64,000 nucleotides of DNA from Bursaphelenchus xylophilus. Its lineage: Eukaryota > Nematoda > Chromadorea > Rhabditida > Aphelenchoididae. Position numbers and translations under genes: made by a program. Below the pieces are notes generated by a model. The model had not been told where the DNA came from and did no database searches. It saw only the letters and a program-made list of their open reading frames with translations. The DNA lies in the NCBI GenBank assembly GCA_904066235.2, contig CAJFCV020000006.1, positions 372,001 to 436,000 of the forward strand. The letters run 5' to 3'. Positions 55,478 to 63,100 of this stretch are shown piece after piece (within the stretch, counting starts at the first letter, position 1; each line of letters starts with the position of its first letter).

Positions 55478-55696
55478 TGGTAGGAGGAGCTTATATTATG
55501 ACAAAAAAAAATGTTAAGGGTAGGCTATTCTATTAAAGAAGAAAAAATCCCCAAAAATCAGCATCATGGATCTTGATAATTATTATTCAGAGAAGGCGGG
55601 ACTGATTTTTTCATTGTAGAGGTGATATTATTGATCGCCCTTATAAAGCGCAAGCCTGATAAGGTAAAAATCATTTTACAAATCGAAGAAAGAAAA

Positions 55697-56292
55697 ATGG
55701 CCCCTCATCTGGATAATGAAGTATCCAAGAGAGTAGTTCATGTGAAAAAGAGTAACTTCAATGGTTTTAACACCATCTCTGTGATTATGAAGGACTCTCG
55801 TGACGTGAGTTATGTATTGAGAGTGCAGGGGCCCCAATGTGACAAGTTGGAGAACGTTCGGGTCGGCACAATCGCCACGGTAGAGAACGCCAAGAGAAGC
55901 GAAAAGCCATCGCTCACGTATTTTCTAAACCCCTTGCCTGACTTCAAGTTTGATATCATATTCGATCCCAAGGCCAAGCAACCGAAATCCCCACAAAAGG
56001 TAAATTTTTTTTCATTTTTTATAGATTAATTACATATTTATTGTTATTTTCAATCTTCTTAAAAAGAATGTTTTAGAACAAACCCAATTTCAAGATTGAA
56101 TTTGTCCCTAAGAAAATTAAGAAAGAACCAGTGGAAGAAGTCGAGGAAGAAGAAGAAACGTTTAATCCAAAGCCATGCCCGAGTGTCCAAGAGTGTCAAC
56201 CTGAACCTAGCTCCGCTGAGCCTCAGAACCCAAGAGACATGGGCCTCCATGACATCAAAAATGAAATCATCGAAGAGGAAGAGGTTTATTAG
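55697..56292 (+). CDS. Two-exon Maverick gene of unknown function, 172 aa
   Basis: I do not recognise this protein. The model has exon 1 at 55697-55999 and exon 2 at 56077-56292, with a 77-nt phase-0 intron (donor AAG|GTAAAT, acceptor ATGTTTTAG). The start ATG at 55697 has a good A-rich context (AAAAATGGC). The frame is open upstream to an acceptor at 55618-55619, so an extra 5' exon starting at ATG 55498 is possible. Residues 1 to about 85 are a compact region of alternating hydrophobic and charged residues with the segments VKKSNFNGFNTISVIMKD and VRVGTIATVENA. It faintly recalls an OB-fold, which would suit a single-stranded DNA-binding protein, but that is a guess. Exon 2 encodes a lysine-rich stretch (KKIKKEP), then an acidic run and a proline-rich tail. 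It converges on the integrase gene. Confidence 0.7.
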
Positions 56293-56556
56293 TTTCTTTG
56301 AAGTTCCTTTTTTATATTATTTTTGGTATTTGAAAAATTTTTTTAAATTACTTCAAGAAAACCCCAAGGTTATTGACTAAATTCCTTATTACCATATTTG
56401 TTGTTATTTTTTTAGTATTTGGCTAATTTTTTCCTTTTGTATTCTTGAGAAAGATAAAAAAAAATTTTTTATTGAAATATGTATCTTGGATTCTTTTATA
56501 GACAATTACTTAGCTGAGATAGGGATCCTTGTCAACATATTTGTGAGAATAGTTTC

Positions 56557-56562
56557 TTTATT
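56557..56562 (-). terminator. Polyadenylation signal AATAAA after the integrase
   Basis: On the minus strand AATAAA lies four bases past the integrase stop codon (TAG, 56569-56567). It is the only canonical signal I see close behind this gene, and would end the minus-strand capsid/integrase transcript. The roughly 270-bp stretch 56293-56566 between the convergent genes is otherwise AT-rich with no further feature. Confidence 0.5.
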
Positions 56563-56566
56563 TGTT

Positions 56567-57493
56567 CTATGAAGCTAAAGACAGTTCTTCGGAATAGAAT
56601 CGGCCAACAATTTTTTCACCATTTAAGTCGGCGACTACAAAAGTCGGAGGTGATGTTCCCAAACACTCCGCAATCACGAAGATTTCATTTGTGAACTGAG
56701 GTCTAAAGCCCTTTCTGAAGGCAGTATCTGGCTTAAGTAGTCTAACATAGTCTCCAACTTTAAAGATGTAATTTCCAGGATCGGAAACATTACTGTATAA
56801 CTTTTTCCAAATGGGTAACCAATTTTCTGCTGTTATATCCATAGGAGCCAAATTGGTAGTGCGGCATATGGAGTTATTAATCCCATTAACAATTGTAGGA
56901 AGGACATCAATCCAATTCAAAGTCCCGAAAGCCGTAAAATACTTATTGAGACGCGTTTTAATTGTTTTTATAGCTCTTTCGGCAATCGAAGCCTTTGTTT
57001 CGATATTTTCCCCGTGATGTTTTTGAATATTAAGAGATTTGAAAAAACTCAAGATCTCCCGACTTTCAAATTCTTTTCCTTTGTCACTAAAAATTACTAA
57101 GGGTAACTGTGGCATTTGAGAGAAAATTTCCTTGAACCCTTTTTTAACATCGTTAAATTTCTTGGATTTGAGAGGAGCTGCAAAAAATCGTCTAGACATC
57201 ACATCAACTCCAACTAAGCAATAATTATGTCCTTGGTTGTGAGGGCTAAGGTTTCTAAAATCGGCTAAATCAACCTGAAGATCCGTCATCCAGCCTCGGG
57301 GGATAGTCTTAAGTCTCTTAATTCGAAGACGACGCGGTTTATGTAGAGAGTAACTTTTTTCTTTAGCCAACTCCCTCCGAATTTTATCATAACTGGTTCG
57401 ATTCTTCCCTTTCTGTTGTTTATAAAGCGTGGAGGGTCCAGTAAAAGAATATGGACATCGAAGATCAGTAAAAAGTTTAATAAACTTAGACAT
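56567..57493 (-). CDS. Maverick/Polinton DDE integrase, 308 aa
   Basis: This retroviral-type integrase joins the element's DNA ends to the host chromosome in the nucleus. The RNase H-like core carries the catalytic triad: D75 in QVDLADF, D137 in FSDKGKEF and E172 in SIAERAIK, with D137 and E172 35 residues apart. These codons lie at about 57271, 57085 and 56980. Residues about 35-60 (SYDKIRRELAKEKSYSLHKP) match the short N-terminal segment usual for Polinton integrases. Residues about 242-304 (FKVGDYVRLLKP ... IVGRFYSEEL) form the SH3/chromo-like C-terminal domain of this family. No HHCC zinc finger is seen, unlike in retroviral integrases. The frame is intact and intronless. The start ATG (57493) directly follows the stop codon of the capsid gene with no spacer, and no TATA-like box lies just upstream, so the two may share one transcript. 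Confidence 0.95.
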   Translation of the reverse strand: MSKFIKLFTDLRCPYSFTGPSTLYKQQKGKNRTSYDKIRRELAKEKSYSLHKPRRLRIKRLKTIPRGWMTDLQVDLADFRNLSPHNQGHNYCLVGVDVMSRRFFAAPLKSKKFNDVKKGFKEIFSQMPQLPLVIFSDKGKEFESREILSFFKSLNIQKHHGENIETKASIAERAIKTIKTRLNKYFTAFGTLNWIDVLPTIVNGINNSICRTTNLAPMDITAENWLPIWKKLYSNVSDPGNYIFKVGDYVRLLKPDTAFRKGFRPQFTNEIFVIAECLGTSPPTFVVADLNGEKIVGRFYSEELSLAS

Positions 57494-58456
57494 TTAAAAA
57501 GATATGGTTTTACGAAAAGTAATAGTTAAAATACAATTTCCCCAAGCAAAAGGAACTAATCGGCCATCCAAGGTTCGGATCTGCACATTTATAATGGAAA
57601 CACTCTTTGCAATTACATTAACCCATAATGGAGCATCATAAAGCTGGTCAATGACATCGCCAGTTTTACCTCGAACAGTAACGATTCTCAGCAACGGAGA
57701 GCAAAATTTTCCAACTATGACATTTTCTGTTAGGCCCTCAACGTAAACTGCTAAATGTTTGAGACCTCCAGAGAGATCGCAAGCATATTTAGCTGTACAT
57801 CCATTAATTAAAATATCATTCTCACTGAATCCGAGAGTATACAGTAGTTGAGATGAAAATTCAACTTTCTTAATTGCGTCACGGTTAATTTTCAGAGTAA
57901 TTCTTTGCTTATTCTCATCATATTTAAATATCAAATCTCCTTCAATAATGGGCCTTGGATTCAGCACTTCTTCAACTATCGTATTTTTTGGACCACCAGC
58001 GATCTCTTCGATCGGAATGACATTTGGATTCAAAGGAATGTCGTGTTTTTGTAATTGGGGGACACTCAGGTCAGTTTTTGATAATTTCTCGCGCAGGGAG
58101 AGACTATTGTTTTCAGTAGATGCTGATCGTTTGCGGCGCGTTTTGCCTTTATAATCAGGAAGTCCTGTTTCGAGGGTACGATTAAGAAAATCGACCAGTT
58201 GGGTGATATTTTCATGGTTGCTCTTAGGAATAGGTACTAAAACTGTACGGTCAAAGTGCCCATATAATCTAATATATTGGTCATCCAGGGATCCTATAGA
58301 TGGCCAAGAATGCGGGTAGATGAGGGACTGTAGACCACAAACATAAGTCCCATCAAAATTCAATGGTTTTGGAAGAATTACCGAAAAGGAAGAGGTAGAA
58401 TTTGTTGTAAAAGAGGTGTCTGAGCTGGGTAGTACAATAAAGAAAGACGATGACAT
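57494..58456 (-). CDS. Maverick minor capsid (penton-like) protein, 320 aa
   Basis: This resembles the single jelly-roll minor capsid proteins of Polintons and related adintoviruses, which form the vertex pentons of an icosahedral virion. Family hallmarks are the N-terminal FFIVLPSSDTSF and SFSVILPKPLNFDGTYVCGL (about residues 5-42) with the following LIYPHSW, and the C-terminal pattern LLYTLGF (204-210), LAVYVEGL (235-242), VGKFCSPLLRIV (248-259) and the final G-LVPFAWGNCILTITFRK. Residues about 100-170 are a poorly ordered, charged insertion that begins with the basic run KGKTRRKR. The length (320 aa) suits a minor rather than a major capsid protein. The gene is intact and intronless. A TATAAATA box lies about 50 bp upstream of the ATG. 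Its TAA stop abuts the integrase ATG. I infer the function from the motif pattern only. Confidence 0.82.
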   Translation of the reverse strand: MSSSFFIVLPSSDTSFTTNSTSSFSVILPKPLNFDGTYVCGLQSLIYPHSWPSIGSLDDQYIRLYGHFDRTVLVPIPKSNHENITQLVDFLNRTLETGLPDYKGKTRRKRSASTENNSLSLREKLSKTDLSVPQLQKHDIPLNPNVIPIEEIAGGPKNTIVEEVLNPRPIIEGDLIFKYDENKQRITLKINRDAIKKVEFSSQLLYTLGFSENDILINGCTAKYACDLSGGLKHLAVYVEGLTENVIVGKFCSPLLRIVTVRGKTGDVIDQLYDAPLWVNVIAKSVSIINVQIRTLDGRLVPFAWGNCILTITFRKTISF

Positions 58457-58546
58457 TTTTTTTTTTTACGGCTTTTTACAGTGCACTGGTGAACTTTTTT
58501 CGGCATATTTATAGATCAAACTCGGCTTATTTTGTGAGCGTTAACG
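58457..58546. promoter_or_regulatory. 90-bp divergent promoter between capsid and polymerase-side genes
   Basis: Only 90 bp separate the start codons of the minus-strand capsid gene and the plus-strand gene at 58547. The centre holds TATTTATA (58506-58513), which reads TATAAATA on the minus strand, 50 bp from the capsid ATG and 34 bp from the plus-strand ATG, so one element could serve both directions. A CTTTTTACAG site ending at 58481 looks like a splice acceptor and might receive a trans-spliced leader for the plus-strand gene if the host uses them. Confidence 0.55.
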
Positions 58547-60137
58547 ATGAAACGTCCAAGTAACGAACCAAACCATCAACCTTCCAAATCTCGGCGCATT
58601 GACCTAAACAAGGTTGAACAGTTTCTACTGGAGGCGTCTAGCTCCCTGTTGGATCTCCCAACAATCTCTGAGGATTGGCATGCCATTCCTTTTGAGTGTA
58701 TGTTTTTAACTGATGTTTATTTTCATTCATTTGATGTGATTTTTCTAATGATTTTTTTATTTTTTAGTAGAGGAGTCAGAGTTATACTTGGATGGTGAAA
58801 CGGATTCTGAATGTATGTACTTTTATTTAATAATACGACCTTTTTTATAATTTAGCTGATGAATCCGAAACGAATATTATCAACAGAGTTTTGGAATATC
58901 TTGAAGAAAAAGGTGCGTCCGAAATTAGGGCTTCAGAAGGATTGCTGCAATATTTTAAAGGAAGGGCAGATTTTGGTGAGTGAAACCTTTTATTTAACAT
59001 AAAGTGAACTTTTAAAACAAGCTGTTTATCGCATAATGTAAACTTACAAAAAAAAATTTTTTTTTAACCCATTTTATATTGCAGAGAAATTTCTTCAAGA
59101 TTACCTTACTGACATTGGTGATTTTGTCAACTGTTTTGAAGATACAAACACATATGACGCTAGATGTAGGAGATTTTTTTTTTGCTAATTTTAAAATCTA
59201 TATTACTTCAACGTATTAGTAATATTTTAATATGTTAATCTTCTACAGCTGAATGCCTCGTCCTTCAAGACCAGAAGCAAGACTATGAAGGGGGATTGAA
59301 GACTTCAGAAGGGCTGCTAAATTATCTTAAAGGAAGGACAGATTTTGGTGAGTGAAACCTTTTGTTTAACATAAAGTAAACCTTTTAAAAAAATCTGTTT
59401 ATCAAAGATATTTTTATTGCAGAGCAATTTCTTCAAGAATACCTTACTGATGTTGGTGATTTTGCCACCACTTTCGTTGAAAAGACGAGTGCTGATGATG
59501 CAAGATGTAAGATTTTTTCCATTTTAAATATACTTCTGTGTAACCATTAATAGTTTAATCGGTAAATATTATTACAGCCGTATGCATTGTCCACCAAGAC
59601 CAAAAACAGGATTATGACAGAGGCTGGAGGTTTTATGTGCCAGAAATGCTGCATGAAGTTTTATATTTGCCATGGAGTTTTGATGAACCTGAAAATAGTG
59701 AGATTAAAAAGGATGGGCATGCCAGAGGGAAACCCGAAAGTAAGCTGAAAGCGATGAAGGCCAGAATTGAAATGGAGTATAAATGGAAAGAAGAATTAGA
59801 GGGTTCAGAAGATGTAGAGGTCGAAATGGAGAACAGTGATTGGATACTTGAGAACGACTTGGCCATGAGTGATACAGAAGTTGAAGAAGAGATGGACGAA
59901 GATATATTGGCTAAAGATCTGGCTCTTTCGGAAACCGAATCCGAACCTGATAAGAATGAAGGAATAAACTACAGAGAAGTTTTGATGAAAGAATTGGAAC
60001 TATCGGACTCGGACGATGAATCGGAACTTGACACGGAAGATTCTGAAAATAACTCAAATAGTGGATATGATGATGCATATGATGCAGATACCAGTGATCC
60101 AGAGGAACTCTCCAATCAAGTAGGAGGTGGAAAGTAA
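58547..60137 (+). CDS. Seven-exon acidic ORF with duplicated modules, probably 5' part of the polymerase gene
   Basis: I do not recognise a domain. Exons: 58547-58697, 58768-58812, 58856-58975, 59085-59165, 59249-59347, 59423-59506 and 59578-60137 (379 aa if it stops at 60135). All six introns are phase 1 and have GT-AG ends; three donors are GTGAGT, GTGAGT and GTAAGA. The N-terminus is basic (KRPSNEPNHQPSKSRR), possibly a nuclear signal. The middle has two copies of a module containing SEGLLxYxKGRxDF, then FLQxYLTDxGDF, and a QDQKQDY motif that occurs twice. The last about 150 residues are strongly acidic and serine-rich. The stop is only 12 bases before the ATG at 60150. A consensus donor (AA|GTAAGA, 60134) and acceptor (TTTTCTGTAG, 60169) would remove both the stop and that ATG and run in frame into the polymerase. 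I favour that single-gene reading, but a separate protein is possible. Confidence 0.75.
58930..59577 (+). repeat. Tandem duplication of an exon pair with its introns
   Basis: The end of exon 3, intron 3, exon 4 and intron 4 are repeated as the end of exon 5, intron 5, exon 6 and intron 6. Coding parts align (CTTCAGAAGG...AAAGGAAGG.CAGATTTTG and AATTTCTTCAAGA.TACCTTACTGA). Introns 3 and 5 also share their first about 40 bases, beginning GTGAGTGAAACCTTTT, which shows that the genomic DNA was duplicated rather than only the coding sequence. The start of exon 5 is repeated at the start of exon 7 (QDQKQDY). Offsets are about 370 bp at the 5' side and 329 bp at the 3' side, because intron 3 is 34 bp longer than intron 5. 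Confidence 0.85.
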
Positions 60138-60149
60138 GAAAAAATAAGA

Positions 60150-63100
60150 ATGTCTAATCTTTTCTGTAGTGGACTCACTCTCATAGCCAAAAACTTCGTA
60201 CAAAATGAAACATTCCCTGAACTACGTCTCGCAGTTAGTTACAAAATGTCCGAAGCGAGTCAAATTGACAATTTGGAATATACCTTCAGAAGAATAATTA
60301 ATCAAATGTTCGAAGACATGGCATCTGAAGGTATGTTAAGACGGGAAAAAAATGAATCTTATTTTTACAGTTCAAAGGACAAAACCAGGCCGCGATATAA
60401 TGCGCATAAACCTATCACTTCAAGGAGGTCTATTGGGAAAAACTGTGTACACAGGAATGCAGAACGTTGGAAACTTTTCTCCAGATCTATTATTCACGGC
60501 TTTGTCTAAAGTTCAACAGTCTCACAGACAAGTCAATTTATTGGGGAGACCGTTTGAGATTTTGATGACTGCATATCTGTCGAGGAATTTGCGAAATGGA
60601 GATCGGACTGGAGGAATCAGAGGAGGGCATCGCACTGATGGCGCCACAGGATATAATCAAGAAACTGGTGTGTTTCAATACAGAGAAAGACGTCGATTAT
60701 GTTTACCATTGGCCATCTTAATTTGCAAGCTATACCACGGGACTGAGCGCTATGGAAATAAATCGCGCACCGCACATCAAATGTGCAACACCAACAGTCG
60801 AATTTTCAAGGAGAGCGTGGCGAAGACATTGAAGGATTTGGGACTCCCCCTTGATCCTGCACATGATTTGGAGATGGAGCCGACAGTAAGGTTACTACAG
60901 TCCTACCTCGATAAAGAAGATGCCTCCAACGCTCCACACGTCATAGTAATTCATGGGACAAGGAACTTCAAGGACCCTCATATATTTACATCTGGAAATT
61001 TACGTGAGGCCAAAACGATTCTACCTATTGCCTATGATGCTATCCACAATCACTTTGAGGCGATCGTAACTTCCTCTAATTATTTCGGTGGAAGAAAGAT
61101 GTGTTATCAATGTAACTGTACCTACGACCGTGATGCTCTTCACAGTGCGAGATGCATACAAAAATGCGGGAATTGTGGAAGGAAAGGCCCCGAGTACCCC
61201 TGCAAAGGTTCTCTAGAAACATTGGTATATTGCTCAAGCTGTTCGACATATTTTCAAACAACTGAATGCTTTGAAGAACATTGCAAAAAAATGTGCACGA
61301 GATACGCAACTTGCCAGGAATGCAAATCCAAGTACAGAAAGCGAATTGGGCATACATGTGGAACTAAATATTGTATTCCATGCAGACGAAAAAGGCCAAT
61401 AGGTCATAGATGCTTTATTCCTCGGATTGACATCCCAGACCAAGAACCCGAATATAAAATGGTTATCTACGACTTTGAATGCACTCAGACAGAGGTGGTG
61501 GCCGATGATATCCGCAAGCATAATGTTAACATGGCATGCTGCCAAGTTATGTGCCAAAAATGTATGACCGATGGGGCATGGAAAATGGGGCAGTGCGAAA
61601 ACTGTGGATCAGAGAAGAAATTTTGGAGTATCCCTCATGGTATGATAAATGTAAATAAAATTTATTTTTTAGGTAATTCTGAAAACCCCGCCCGAAATTT
61701 TTATGATTATGTGAAATCAATCACTGAACCATCTAAAACAACAATTTGTATCGCGCATAACTCCGGCCGCTATGATTTACACCTAATCATAAAACATATC
61801 TTGGCTGAAAATCGTAAGTTTTTTTTGCACAGAAAAAAACTTTTTTTCAAAAATGTATTTTACCCGTTTAGAATCGCGAGTTCCCACGATTATAACTAAT
61901 GGCGAGCGAATCTATGATCTAACCTTAAGTGGAGGCAAAGAATTTGGATGCCTACATTTTCGAGATAGCATAAATCATCTGAATTGCGCACTGTCTGAGT
62001 TACCTTCAATATATCCATTAGAAGAAGGAGAGTCTGGGATAAAGAAGAAGGGTGATTTCCCTCACGAATTTAATAGAGAGGAGAATTATGAATATGTTGG
62101 ACCATACCCCAGCTTGAAGGAATATATGTGAGTCTTTTTCCTAAAAACATAAAAACAAAAAATGGTGAAAATACATACCTTAAGAGCAGAATTTTGATGA
62201 GAAATCTCTTAGCAAATAAAACGCATTAAACAGACGCGTCTTTTTTCGCTGGCATTTTTTTTTGCATTTTTTCTGCCGAAAAAAAGACACCTTATACGAT
62301 CAAAGCTTTGAGAAGACATATTATACGAACGAATCTTTTAAAAACACATTTCCAGGGTTGAGGAAATGATGCCTAAGAAGAGAGAAAAACTTGAAGAATG
62401 GTATAGAACTACGGACAAAAAAATATTTGATTTCAAACAAGAATTGCTCGCTTATTGTGAATCGGATGTGAAAATTTTGGCCCATGCAGTATGTGAACAT
62501 CGCAAAGCAATGAGAGAACTGAAAGGCAAAGAATTTGAAGATATATGGTACCACTCGATTACTCTAGCAAGTGCTGTTATGCGTGATTACCGTCAATCAT
62601 ATCTACCGGAAAACACGCTTGTTATCCAAAATGAAAGCAAATTTGGCAACCAGATCAATCAGTCAGCCGTAGCTCTCAAATTTCTCAGATATTTGAAAAA
62701 GAACTTCCTCCCTTCATTGCAATTTCGAGACTCTCCCGAAGGTGAAAAGAAATTGGAGCTTCTGATTGGAGGAAAAAACGAAAGAAATTCAGCGCCGATG
62801 GATTTGTTAAGGAGGGCAATCTGGTAGTAGAATTTAATGGATGCTACTACCATGGTTGCCCTACCTGTAACAAAGACCCACTGAAAATAATGGGATCAAG
62901 GAAGACTCAAAAAGCATCCTTCAAGGATTCAACAGAGAGAACCAAGGCTCTGGAAAATGCTGGTTATGTTGTCATTACGTTTTGGGAACACGAGATCAAT
63001 GAAGAACTCAAGATTAATAAGGAAATGGATGATTTTTTCAAAAATGAATTGGAGAATGCAGGACCAGCACACCCAAGAGATGCATTCTTTGGTGGAAGAA

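Larger units (their letters stand above)
54741..55497. other. Non-coding AT-rich stretch between satellite and first gene
   Basis: No open frame here has a plausible product. The stretch holds long T and A runs, a G-rich block at 54788-54800 (two runs of six G split by one A), two tandem duplications, and repeated short motifs described separately. A Maverick terminal inverted repeat would be expected about here, but its partner lies outside the window. Confidence 0.7.
54949..55563 (+). repeat. Five direct copies of a TAAAAATCCCACAAAATCTGCA-like motif
   Basis: Related motifs start near 54949, 55074, 55152, 55312 and 55542, with cores CCCACAAAATCTGCA, CCCACGAATTCTGCA, CCCACAAATTCTGCG, CCCCCAAAATCGACA and CCCCAAAAATCAGCA. 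Each follows an A-rich AAAAATC lead. The hairpin arms at 54701-54740 carry a sixth related core (CCACAAAATCGGCAA). The first three lie in the tandem duplications, but the last two are outside them, so duplication alone does not explain the series. They could be protein-binding sites near an element terminus, or remnants of an older repeat. Confidence 0.6.

Noticed and set aside
56567..57493. Integrase from an LTR retrotransposon or retrovirus
   Set aside because: No reverse transcriptase, protease or LTR is nearby, no HHCC finger is present, and the neighbours are a penton-like capsid gene and a protein-primed polymerase, which point to a Maverick.
59633..59866. Minus-strand ORF inside the acidic exon
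   Set aside because: It is a shadow of the plus-strand coding exon, rich in serine because it mirrors glutamate and aspartate codons.
61076..61557. Two minus-strand ORFs opposite the polymerase zinc-binding region
   Set aside because: Both are antisense to clearly conserved polymerase exons and show no recognisable domain.
61814..61832. A 19-nt intron in the polymerase gene
   Set aside because: GT-AG ends and frame would fit, but 19 nt is too short to splice. The acceptor at 61870-61871 (CCGTTTAG) gives the same frame with a 58-nt intron and leads directly into the conserved VPTIITNG segment.
62739..62784. An intron that would explain the polymerase frame change
   Set aside because: A GT-AG pair exists around the site, but splicing it puts the downstream exon in the wrong frame and removes conserved sequence.
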